From: Calonectria ilicicola
Taxonomy: Eukaryota > Ascomycota > Sordariomycetes > Hypocreales > Nectriaceae
NCBI GenBank assembly: GCA_020809705.1
Contig: CP085825.1
Span: 1,984,001 to 2,048,000 of the forward strand
Direction: 5' to 3'
DNA length: 64,000 nucleotides
Below, piece by piece: positions 35,811-46,744 of the stretch. The position numbers were made by a program, and so were the translations under genes. Numbering within the stretch: the stretch's first letter is position 1; each line of letters starts with the position of its first letter. Below the pieces are notes generated by a model. The model was not told where the DNA came from and did no database searches. It saw only the letters and a program-made list of their open reading frames with translations.

Positions 35811-38163
35811 TTAAATCTCAAGAGTGACCTCCTGGCCCTTGACGCGGCCGATGACCTGCGAGGGAGCGTACTTGGGGATGACCTCATCGTCGTGAAGCAT
35901 CTCAAACTCCTCGGTGGCGTCACGGCCCATGAAGTTGAGGATGGCGTTGACACCGCCGGGGTGCTCCTCGAGCCAGTTGCTGAGATCCATGACGACGCCC
36001 TTGACGACAACCCACAAGTCATCCCTGGTGTTGTGCTTGGCGATCTCCTCCATGGTGTACTCAGTGTCGGGGACCTTGAACTGCTTGGGATCAGGCTTCG
36101 AAGCCTTGGCGGCGTTAGTAGGAGCAGCAGCAGGGGCAGAGCCGGCGGCAGGGGCCTGCTCGGCAAAGACAGCAGGGCCGGACCCACCAGCAGGAGCGGC
36201 GCCGGAGGCGTTCCACTCAACGGTAACTCGGTTCGGGGCGTTGGGGTCGAGGTGGAGGGAGATCTGGCCGACACGCTGGGCAGCGGAGCCGCCGGCAGCG
36301 GTGCCCTTGAGGGCCTGGCGGAAGAGGTAGTTGCTGGCAGTGTCACCAGCGACACGGCCGTAGACGACACAGCCGAGCAGTGAAGAGCCACCGAGACGGT
36401 TGGCACCGTGGACACCACCGGCAAGCTCACCACAGGCGAAGAGACCGTCGAAAGCCTTCTTCTCCTGGTTGAGGACCTCGGCCTTGTCGTTGATCTCAAC
36501 ACCACCCATGGTGAAGTGGAGCACGGGCTCCATCAGGGCGACGTGGAAGTCGTCGTTGATGTCGAGGGGAACGTTGTGGAAGTACTTCTTGCCCCAGGGG
36601 TCCTTCTCCTTGCCATCGGCGATGGCGTTGTAGGTCTTGAAGGTGCTCTGGAGGTGATCGGGGGTGCAGCCGATCTCCTTGGCGAGCTCCTGGCCGGTCA
36701 TCTTCTTCATGAGACCACGGCCGGAGTAGTGGCGGGTGTGGAAGTCAAGGACGTTGGAGGCCTTGGAGTTGAGGATGAGGCGGATGGGGAACTTGCTCTT
36801 GTCCTTCTCCTTCCACATCATACCAGAGACGTAGTCACGGTGGCCGAGCTCATCACAGAATCGGTCACCATCAGCGTTGAGGAGGATACCACCCTCACCT
36901 CGAAGAGCCTCAGCAGCCAAGAACTTCCACTTGGAGCCGGGGTCTTTGGGGTCGACAAGACCAGTGGGGTGGACCTGGACCTTGTCCATGTCAATGCCGT
37001 TACCGCCAATCTCCATGATCATCTTCTGACCGTCACCAGTAGCGTGGGTGCCGTTGGTGGTGGCAAGGCCGTAGGTGTCGGGACGGTGCTTCTTGAGCAG
37101 AGAGGTCTCGGAAAAGTCGGCGGCGTAACCACCGGTGGCAAGAATGACGGGGCCGTCAAGGGTGAGGCTCTCGCCGTCGTACTCGTAGGTGACACCAGTC
37201 ACGGTGTTGTCGACCTTGTTGAGCTTGGTGACGCGGGCCTTCTTGATGATCTCGACACGCTCGGGCTCAGCCTCGGCAAGCTCCTCCAGGCGCTGCATCA
37301 GAGCGTAGGTGATGGCCATACCAGGGAACTTGGCATCGTGGCCTCGGTGAGTACGGGGCTGGGAGTGACCACTGCAGAACAAGTCAGTATATGAATTGGA
37401 TCGATTCAAATTGTGCTTGCGACGGGGGAAACATACCCCAGACGAGAGACGAGGGTCAGGTCGAGGTTGAACTCATCCTGGAGCCACTCAACGGCGGAGG
37501 CCGACTTGTAGGTCAGGACCTTGATGAGGTCGGGACGGGCCTTGTCACGGGCTGACTTGACGGTATCATCGTAGAACTGCTTGACGCTGTCGGGAACGCC
37601 ATGCTCGACCTGGGTGCGGGTCAGGGCACCGTTGATTCCGGATGTGGCCTTGGTGGAGTTGCCGCCGAAGAAGCCTGTGGTGATGACGCAGGTTAGCCTA
37701 CATGGGTTGCCAAGTCAGGTGGGCAGAATTGCGCCAATGCCAGTGCCGAGCTTACGAGCCAGGCGAGGCTGCTAGTTTGGGTGGTAGTAGGCATAATCTT
37801 TCACGTGAAAGATGCCCAGATGCACGGGCGGATTGGGTTTGAATGGGGTGTTTGCAATGCAGTCAGGACTTACTCTGCTTGTCGAGAACGACGACGTTGC
37901 CGCCGGCGAGGTAGATGGTGTGCGCAGCTGATAGACCGGAGACTGGTAGAATTCGTTGTCAGCCAAAATGAAGCAGTAAAAGTGGCGGGTATGCGATTGA
38001 AGCTGCGATTCCAATTTCTCATCCAATGCCGGAGCCACCGTCCTCAGCGGAGGCAGCGGGACATTGAAAAAAGAGGAATCACATGTGAAAAAGCAGACAA
38101 GGGCCTCGGGGGGGAGGGATACTTACGGCCACCGCCTACGACAATCACTCTGGGAGGAGCCAT
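35811..38163 (-). CDS. Fumarate reductase (FAD-dependent) with C-terminal cytochrome b5 domain
   Basis: A flavoprotein of 634 residues, in four exons on the minus strand: 38163-38127, 37942-37874, 37674-37437 and 37371-35811 (introns 184, 199 and 65 bp). The N-terminus 'VIVVGGGLSGLSAA' is the FAD-binding fold and is assembled only after the first intron. Flavin-enzyme motifs of the fumarate reductase/succinate dehydrogenase group follow: 'GGNSTKATSGING', 'LATGGYAAD', 'VQVHPTG', 'ALRGEGG' and 'ANRLGGSSLLGC'. An Ala/Pro-rich linker (about residues 490-540) leads to a cytochrome b5 domain with haem-ligand motif HPGG and a second His in 'EMLHDDE'. The enzyme reoxidises FADH2/NADH with fumarate, as yeast Osm1/Frd1 do. 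No clear signal peptide or presequence is visible, so a cytosolic place is likely. Codon use is strongly C-ending, which creates long open frames on the other strand that are shadows. Confidence 0.94.
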
Positions 38164-40600
38164 TGTTGTGTGTCTGTGTGTCCGGAGGGGGAGGTCTGGG
38201 GAGAGAGAGCGGGAGAGAATGCGTTGATGTCGTGCGAGCAGAGGAGGAGGAGGGAGGTGGCGATGGATAAAGGAGAATGAAGAAAAAGAAACAAGAGGAA
38301 GAGGAAGAGTCTAAGGGCAAGTTTTCCGGAGCGCGGCGCAAACGGACGAGGTGGGAGGACGGCGAGTCTTAAGTTTGGGCTGGGCGTGTGACAACGAGGA
38401 ATGCGATGCGACGACCGACGCCCACAAGGCCGAGGGCCAGACTGACATGGGGGCCAGCAGAGCTCTAGGTGACGGGGGCAAGCCGAGGTCTGTCCCCAGC
38501 ACCGCAGCAAGGCACCGCGGGACGTCCTCTGTTGCTGGGCAAGTAATCGTACGGTGCTCAGCCTGGTCTGGTCTCGGGGCTACAGGGGACCGAGCTCTGG
38601 GGACCGCAGCGGGCTTGACCACCGACTTACAGCACTCAACCCGCTACGGGCCTCGAGCGTCGCGCAAATCAGCGCCTGGCTTTTTCTCAGCACCTCGAGA
38701 GACACCCACAGCGACACCCACACCCCCCGGCCGCTGTCCCCAGTGGGAAGCTTGCTAGCGTGCCCGTCCCCATCCCCATTGTCTGTCCCCCGCTGCCCGG
38801 AGGCGGCAACCTCCTACTGGGGAGTTTGGGGGGTGGGATTTCGGAATTCACAAGCTGCTGTTACGGAACAATGAGCACGCAGACTATCGGATCCGTTACG
38901 GAACGGTATTGCACCCCCTTTGGCATGCATAATACTAGATACAACACCTGCTTTGGGGGTTTTAATTTTTTCCTTCTCCAACACAAGCTGTTCGCACGTC
39001 TCTCCCTACCGCTCTTTTCCTGCTGTCTTCGTCCCTCATTAACCACTTCTCCTCGCCGCAAGCTACGCCGAACAGCCGTCCCCACTGGACCCAGCACCAG
39101 ACCAACCGCGACCGGTCATCCAGCCGACTGCTCGCTGCCCTTCTCGTCGCTGCGTGTGCCGAGGTCCCACGCCAAATGGGGGGAAGAGTGGGGCCTGCCC
39201 CTGTGAGCAGGCGGCTCTCATCCATTGTATCCCCGAGGTTGGCTGGGCCGACGAGTTGGAGAGAGCATATCAATGGAGAGAGGGCGAATGAGGGGAAAAT
39301 AGACGCCCCCATAAACAAGGTGCTCTTTACTTGATGCCTCCCTTTCCTTTTCAGCTGCTTTTACCACTCTGCCTGCCTGTGATGCTACATCTTTCACTTG
39401 CACCTAATGTTCAATACCAGCTCTCTTCCCCAACTTTTCCCCACAATTTACCTCCTTGCCTCCACACCTAAGTCCAAGCTCCCTTTGACGGACATCTCGC
39501 CGGTACAAGGCCCGGAGAAGTGTCCGGTTCAGCAACTTGGTTTTTGTTCAACCCGGCCAGATGGCCTGATGGCTCAATGTAGTCTATCCTCCAACATCCA
39601 GTTTGTTTTGTTTGTTTTTCTGTTTGCCAACTACAAGAATGTCTAGTTGAATCATTGGAAAGGGCATTGGCCCGTGGTGTTGAAAAGTCCTGCGTTGATC
39701 CCAGCTCTTTGCTGACGTCCACCACTCCGGCTCAAACACTTTCAAACCGAGCTAACTCACCTAGCTAGTCTTGACTTTCACATGTGAAAACCACAAACAC
39801 ACAGAGCTTCCCCATGCGCCCACCCATCGCAGAGCACATGAATCATTTTTTTGTGGCTGGCCCGCCAAGTCTAACTTCGTAGTCAGATCACGAACTGGGC
39901 ACGAGCCTGATGACCACTCACGCCCAGGATTATTACCGCTTACTCGGGTCACTTGCTCCCCTTTCTGCTTCAGGTTCCCCGGACCCTCACTCGTCCACGA
40001 ACCCTGCCACCATCCTACTTGGGTAAGATGGACTGCGGATGCATGAATAAGGTCCCCTTTACGGGCTTAAAGTGATGTAAAACCTTGACTGTGCGTCTCT
40101 TCAAGCACGTGAAAGCTCCAGCAATAGCCGGGACGCCCGCAGTAGCTTGTCCAAAGTTGACTTCCCCAGATTCTCCACGTGCATCATCTGATCTGCCAAG
40201 GCATGTTGGTCGCTTTCGGCCCTTTCCCCAGCATTTTCCTCATTTTCACATGCCAAAAAAATATCATGGAGAGAAAAAAATTCTGGACGTGGATAGATGC
40301 AGATAGATTAATGATATCATTCCTGTACTCTGGCTTGACAGGGGGCCAAGTCGTTTCTGAGGACGCCAATGTAGTAACGTGACTGGGCACGAGGGAACCG
40401 TTTGCCATGATCCAGTGACATTCCACGTGATCGCGACCCGCTCATCATGATGTGATGCAGCAGCCCACTGGCATGAAAGCCCATCCCACCTATCCACCAC
40501 TCATGACGCATCGACCAGACGCCAACCAACCGCGGACCCGACTTTGTGCATCTGCTTCTTCGTCGCTGTCTCGGCCTGCATTCGCAGCCGTCTCCTCACC
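38164..40600. promoter_or_regulatory. Divergent intergenic region (fumarate reductase / fasciclin gene)
   Basis: About 2.4 kb between two divergent starts. C/T-rich with short open frames only; no gene supported. A promoter role for both neighbours is expected. Confidence 0.55.
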
Positions 40601-41271
40601 ATGAAGCCCCTTCTCCTCTTCAGCACTCTCTTGGCCCTCGCCACAGCCAAACAAGCGCCCCTCCAAAAACAGCCCAACGAACGCCCCTGGCTCCACGGCC
40701 ACCTCCCCGTCATGGCCGACAACAAGAACACCAACAACGGCCCTGCCGTGCTCTCCGTCGCTATCGCCGATGTCCTGGGCAGCCAACGCGCCATTAGTAC
40801 CTTCTCCTCTTTCACTCGCCTCGACGCAAACACGGAGCGCCTCCTCGGCGACCTGCAAGCCAACACCACTGTCCTCGCGCCCCTCAACTCGGTCATCGAC
40901 GACCTGCCCCGAAAACCCTGGGAGGATCCTCGCGACTATGAGCGCCTTGGTCCTCAGGCCTATTCGGGCGAGGATGGCCAGGAGCGCGCGCGCAAGAATA
41001 TGCTCCGTTTCGTCGAGGCGCACCTTGTCCCGGGAAGCCCCTGGGCGCAGGGCGATAAGGCTGAAACGGTGCTCGGCAAGCAGGTCTGGTGGGTTAAGCA
41101 GGACGGCAAGATTCTGGTGATGCCGGATCAGGTCGAGGTTGAGCGCGTTGCGAGCAGGGTGGCCAATGGCGAAGTGGTAAGTGACTCAGCCAACATGATG
41201 ACGAATGTCGATCGCAAACTGACTCGGCGCGTACATAGTGGATCCTAAAGGGAGTTTTGAACTATGAATAA
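40601..41271 (+). CDS. Secreted fasciclin (FAS1) domain protein
   Basis: A 202-residue protein. Exons are 40601-41176 and 41239-41271; the second is only 33 bp and gives the end 'WILKGVLNYE'. Without it the frame would read into the intron (GTAAGT...TAG). The N-terminus 'MKPLLLFSTLLALATA' is a signal peptide with likely cleavage before Lys17. The FAS1 domain covers about residues 45-200: 'ISTFSSFTRLD', 'TTVLAPLNSVIDDLPRKPW' and 'FVEAHLVPG', with the family's closing 'GEVWILKGVL' pattern. FAS1 domains act in cell-surface adhesion; this one is small with a single domain and no GPI signal. I start at 40601 because the upstream codon at 40544 would put charged residues before the signal. Confidence 0.88.
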
Positions 41272-42552
41272 GCCGTTTCCAGCATTAAAGGCTAACAGCA
41301 CGATATGAGTAATGATGATATGAACAATTGTAGTCGATTTGTGTTTTATCCCTCAATGTGAGGGGAAATCTACCTCCACCCTGCATATAGAGGAATTTAT
41401 CAAGAGCAAATAAAAATGTGAAATAGATGAAGAGTAAAATATCTAATGGCTCCAATTATTTTCTGTTCGTAGGATACTAGCTCTTCGAGTTTTTTCCCTC
41501 ATCTGCATCCTATCCCAAGTTGGTTGCTGTTGTTGTTATTTCCGTATTTATGAAATATCCAACACTTAACATGGTTGATGTTACAACTTCCATCACCACA
41601 AAACCAATAGGCAAACTCATCCCAAACCCATCTTGATTTCCATGTTCGCATTCGTTCTTCACTCTATTCAGCTTTTGAAAAAGTTGGTGCTAGTTTGTTC
41701 TCCACTACCCTACACTGGTTTGAAGTCAACGGTACTCCATTTAGCTGATTTATAAGAGGACTTAAAGAGATGCGCTCTTATGGGCAGACAACGATATTGA
41801 TAATACATGAATGAAAAGATGAAGTGATTTTTGCCCCTCTCCTAATTTATTTTACCATAGGACCCCTCACCCTTGAGGCATATAACAGAAATGTTTAGAT
41901 GTGACATTGTATTTGTTGTGAAAACGACGGTTTTCCACTTGGAGATTTCATTAAACTTACACATTTTCATAAATTGACGCAATCTGAGACTTTAATTTTC
42001 AGTGTTTTCAATACGTAGCTTCTTTTGCAGAGAAAGCTGAAATTAAGATCGGCTTGCATTACTCGCTCTCCTACTTCACTAGGCTTAGTTCATAGAGGGG
42101 GTCGCCTATACTAAGCGAGGTCCTATGTATGACTCTGGAACCATTTACGCAGGAGCGACAAAAAAGAGAGGCAAAGAAACATACAACGCTCGGCATTCGC
42201 TGGTCGTCACCGACCCAACTACTACTCAAGCGCTCCTCAGCTTGACGCTCGGAGAGCAAACGGGATCCAGTATTTTCTGAGAGCAATGGTCGTATGTGCT
42301 CGAAATTAGATCCAAGCCCATTTATAAATGATGTCGCCTCTGTTTTGCTTTTTTCCCCCGCCTCGATGGTCATATCAAGGCTTTCATTCGTTGGGCCCAT
42401 CAGAATCGGCGCCAAGGCAGAGGCGCAAGGCAACATTGTCTGGCGAACTGCAGCCACACAGCCACATGTTTATTTCCCATAAAAGCATTTGACTGCCTTG
42501 GTCGAAGGTATTCATCTGAACTACGTGTCTAACGTCGTACAAATGTTTCAAG
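41272..42552. other. AT-rich intergenic region
   Basis: About 1.28 kb, clearly more AT-rich than the flanking coding DNA. No supported gene or repeat. It marks the start of a compositionally different block that includes the next gene. Confidence 0.5.
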
Positions 42553-45500
42553 ATGGATCCCTTAAATGCTCTTTCCTCACTTGCAGGCATTGTCTCTGCT
42601 GCAGATGCGGTAGTTAGCACGCTTGGTCCGTATATCGTGTCGGCAAGGGATGCTCCAAAAGTCGCAGCCCAGTTGTCCTCTGAGTGTCTTGCAACACAGG
42701 CTATACTATCTGGCCTAGAGCAACTGATTTCTGACTTGTCATCTAAGAATACCAAGTATGCATCCCTCATTAAAGTGGACCAGCTCATCGCAGTGCTCAC
42801 GGATGGTGTTCTCATATTTTCTGAGCTCGAGGCAGTGCTGCAGACTCTCCCAGTGCTGCAGACTCTCCCATCCCCAGGTGCCCGTCTATTTTCGCCGATG
42901 CTATGGGTTTGGAAGAAGGGCATATTGGATGAGCTATGTTTAAGGTTACAGTCATTCAAAATCTCCATCAATTGCATTCTAAGTATTCTCCAAAGGTGTG
43001 TTGCCTGTAACTATTTAACTGCTGGTGACGAGAAGCTAAAAAGGCCCACAAAGCAATTCCCAAGTCAGAGCCGAAGGTTTTCAACAAGACTTGTTATCAA
43101 CGGTGGAAACACTTCTGGAACGTAACCAAAATCTGTATTTGAAAATGGCGTCCATGGATAGGATTTCCGATACCAGATTACAGCGTCAAGCAACCATTCA
43201 GTCCATATCCACCTTAGATACCTTGGGACAGCCACGACCGTCTTCGAGACGCTCCTTTTTGCCTGAATTGGCATTCGATCATGTCCTTGCAGCATCTCGT
43301 GTGTATCGTCGGGCCCGGAGAGATTCTATGGACCGCTCAATTCGCAGTTCTATAGCGCGTACCCATGCGTGGTCGATGCTTTCAGGTATTAGTCTGAGCA
43401 GCATCTCCGCGATCTCAGTTATAGCCCTGCCCCTATATGTTGAGGATATTGTAAACCCACAGCATTACAAATTTGGAAAAATAAACTTCCAACCTAATAC
43501 CTTGGTTTCAACATCTGTTTTCAAACGATCAATTTACCACGAATGCGTTGAAGTGCAACTTCATTTGTCTCAATTACCGTGGTTTATTGAACTCCATGAG
43601 AAGGAAACCCGGGATAGACCATTTGAAGAAAGCCCCTTGTCCACCCTCATCAACATATTTCGACGTGGTACTCCATTGCTGACTCTCTTGGGAGAGCTTG
43701 ACAAATCGCAACTGAAGCAATGGAAACAACTAACCAACCCCAAACAGCACGTTTTTTCGTCCCAAGATATTCCAAAAACTGCAATAGTCAAGTTTATTGA
43801 CTATTGTTCAAATCAACTAAATGTTCAAGCAGCTCATGAACTTGATAGCTCGCAACTAATTGGCGAAGATACCACAAATCATGTAAAGGTACAAGAGAAG
43901 TTGAACGCAGTGCAGCAGCTCTGAAATTAACGAAATTTAGTTCATTCAAATAATACGGCTGCTGATAACGAGCCTGATTGCTGCTGGTGTAATTAAACCA
44001 GTTGTCCTTGAGTCTACGTCTTTGGCCTTTACTACAGAGCTGGGTCCTGCAAGTCTAGCTATACATGAATTTCTTTGTGGTGAACGACTTTATCTTTCGA
44101 GCTTAGAGACTCAGCTGGACAGTGCAAAAATAGTAGAATTTTCTAAAATGCTACCGCTGAGCACGGCTAATCAGTTGTTTGCTTCAATCGAACCGTTGGT
44201 TGATGCTCAAAGGAAATTCTTGATACAAGCAGAGATACTGGCTTTAAAGCCCCACCCAAACCAAAGCTGGCAACCTCTCTTTTTTTCATGGTCTCAACAG
44301 TCAAGGCTCCATTACACATCTATTGCAACCGCACAGAAAGAAACAAAAGAAATCATCAGAGATGAGTTAAAGTACCCAAGGACTGATGCCAAAGAACGAC
44401 AAAATCTTCTGAGGGAGGCATTAGCTGTGCTGGGACTTCCATCTCAGAGGCTTGAGAAGTACAAGGGATTTCTCGAGGTAGATATACATATTAGAATGAC
44501 TAGATATCAAGACTAATCCAATTTAGGAGCTATATCAACATGGGCTGCACCATCCCAATGATATCAAGTTGGCGTTGTACTACGTGGAACGTGTGAAAGC
44601 GGCGGCTACCAATGCAATCATTCCAAGCCCAAAGCTTAACAACTCGAACCCCATGATATGCGCGATGAAATTGAATCCCGCAATAGAAAGAAGAGTTCTC
44701 GAGCTTGGAAACTTCTTGATATCTGGTAGAGTTCATGGCCACGGCGCTACTGAGAGCACAAGAGTTGAGGTATCGTACATTTTCAAAACTCAACTTCATT
44801 GTGCGTCCACGAAGTGCTAATCGAGTTAGATGCTATACCTTCACGAAAACGGGTTGTTGCATACAATGGAAGTTGGTCCTGATAGTAGAATAAGAGGATT
44901 CCCAGGCTATCAAAGACCGAATCCAACTACTGAGACGAAGATGTCTCTTGTTCAAATCATTGCTGCAAATGACATTGTGAAAGTGACACGGGAACAAACA
45001 CGGGGTATGTTTAGATAGGAATGAGGATTCATCATATTAACGTGCCATAGAACTGCCAGGCTGGAGCATCGAGTGGGTGCAACATTTAGAATCCTTTTCT
45101 GAGGATGAGAAGCCTCAACATCAGCAACAATTCTTTGGTTTTGAGGCTGCAACAAAAATCGACCGATGGATGAAGGAATTAGAGACAGTTCGAAACCGAG
45201 ACTACGGCGTGTATCCTTCATCAAGGGTTTTGTCTTCAGAGTTCATCAGAAAATACAGACTAGTTCCCATTGGGAATCGAGAGTCTGGGAAATCCAAACT
45301 TTGGATTCAAGCAAGTTCATGATTTTTTCCCTGGCCCTTTGTTACATAAACCTAACGACAAGTTAATAGTTTGCGCTACCCCGATCGTTCGATGTATTTA
45401 ATCCGACAAGCGAAGATGCCTATCGAAGAAGTTGCTCCATCGATGGCCAAGTGGCCCTTTTAGATGTGCTGGATAAAAGGGACCAGAAGGAACACCCACG

Positions 45501-45816
45501 CATGATAGAGAAATTCATGAGAGCGGGGGACGGGTTTATACTAGTATACAGCATCACAAACCGTGATAGTTTCGCAGAAGTTAAGGATCTTCAGCAGCGA
45601 ATACTTCACACTAAGAATGAAGATATATGTCCAATGATCCTGGTCGGCAATAATTGCTCTCGGGAGGCAGAGAGAGAGGTACCAAAAGGTGAAGGTGAGG
45701 CTCTGGCAAAGGAGCTTGGCTGCAAATTCATCGAAGCAGACCCGGAATCTGGGATTAATATTGAAAAAATATTTTTCGATTTGGTCAGGGAGATTCGAGC
45801 ACATGGCTTTGAATAA
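42553..45816 (+). CDS. HeLo-like / Cdc24-like RhoGEF / degenerate Ras fusion protein
   Basis: Seven exons (42553-42995, 43054-43882, 43941-44477, 44527-44769, 44830-45004, 45051-45310, 45370-45816) join into 978 codons with no stop, 977 residues. Domains in order: a HeLo-like fungal N-terminal domain (about 1-147; 'ARDAPKVAAQL', 'FSELEAVLQTLP', 'LCLRLQSFKIS'); a linker; a CDC24/calponin-like region (about 305-450; 'INIFRRGTPLLTLL', 'GEDTTNHFIQIIRLLI'); a DH domain (about 460-640; 'SQRLEKYKGFLEELYQ'); a PH domain (about 660-790; 'GWSIEWVQHLE' and 'FFGFEAATKIDRWMKEL'); and a Ras-like G domain (about 812-977). P-loop 'GNRESGKS' is intact (817-824), but G3 is DKRDQ, G4 is NNCS and G5 is DPE. There is no CAAX box. 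Codon use is AT-richer than its neighbours. Five introns are GT-AG, the last is GC-AG. Roles in Cdc42 activation or cell-death signalling are inference. Confidence 0.82.
45311..45369 (+). other. GC-AG intron of the fusion gene
   Basis: The donor is CAA|GCAAGT, the typical GC-donor context, with a CTAAC branch site and a TAATAG acceptor. No GT donor gives the right phase. The splice makes the Ras alignment exact: 18 residues lie between the P-loop exon end and the 'EDAY' switch-I region, as in Ras 'EDSY'. Confidence 0.65.
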
Positions 45817-46744
45817 AGCAATTTATGGGGGGTCTTTCTGCGTGCACATCTGAAGGATATTTAGCTATAGCTACTCTCGAAAAGGGCTGGAAAAAGCCCC
45901 TAAAGCAGATAATTTATTTTATAACCACTGTCCTTATAAATAATTTAATAAACCATCTGTAGGATATCGCATTATGGTAGCTGTGCGTGCAAGACTCTGA
46001 ATTTAAAACAAGAATCAAACATTTGATAATTCTTTCTTGTTACACTTCTTGATAGTCTCGCCCCGTGTCATCCGAAGTATTGTATTGTACTCGACTTGAC
46101 TCTCAACGCTACGAGCCTGATCACGCGTGCAAAGTTATACCAACTGACAGAATTTCGAAAGCAGAACGAATTTTATTCACCCAACATGTTTGTAACAAAG
46201 GAATATTTGACGTCGCCGGTATCATCTAGCCAACTCCAGTCCAACACCAAAATGACCAAAAACCAAGAGATTAAGAACAAACTTTGGAATAACCCAGCCA
46301 GCATCACTCATGTGCTCAACACGAACCATTTGCCCATATTCTCCGTCAAGTACACTATGCATGCCGATCGATCCAGTTACAACCCTAATTCTTCCAAACT
46401 GAGGCCTCCAGGGTTCTACAAGGTACCAAGGTATCAGAATCAAATAGAGCGGGGAGAAACAAAGTCCACACCAATCATAACGCCTCCCCCAAGGATAAAA
46501 ATGTGCCCTTGAATATAACGGGCAACCCGCTCCCTTATACGAGCAGGAGAAGAAGTGAAGAAATGGAAACGGTCCAGGTATCAGTCGGCATGTAGCGAGA
46601 CACACGAGAATGGTGCTCTGCACCAACACCGATTGCACGCCCAGCAGAGACCAGCCCCTAACGTCTGCCAGTGTTGGAATGTAGAGGCAACGTCTGCAAT
46701 GCGGCATTCTCGCAATAGATGGCACAAGTCGAATCACTTGTCAA
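45817..46744. other. Convergent 3' intergenic region
   Basis: About 930 bp between the fusion gene and rlm1, both ending here. Two overlapping open frames (46096-46512 plus, 46222-46737 minus) lack any family signal and are probably non-coding. Confidence 0.5.

Noticed and set aside
35060..36505. 481-codon minus-strand frame
   Set aside because: Out-of-frame shadow of the fumarate reductase; Ser/Pro/Arg-rich low-complexity translation without family signal.
36408..37394. 328-codon open frame on the plus strand
   Set aside because: It lies antisense to the fumarate reductase exon and is explained by strong C-ending codon use on the other strand.
42996..43053. Idea that the HeLo-like exon is a separate gene that stops at 43125
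   Set aside because: A 58-bp GTGTGT...CAAAG intron joins it in phase to the next exon, and the total coding length is an exact multiple of three through all seven exons.
46222..46737. 171-codon minus-strand frame downstream of rlm1, overlapped by a 138-codon plus-strand frame
   Set aside because: No start context, domain or codon bias in either; most likely 3' UTR sequence of the convergent genes.
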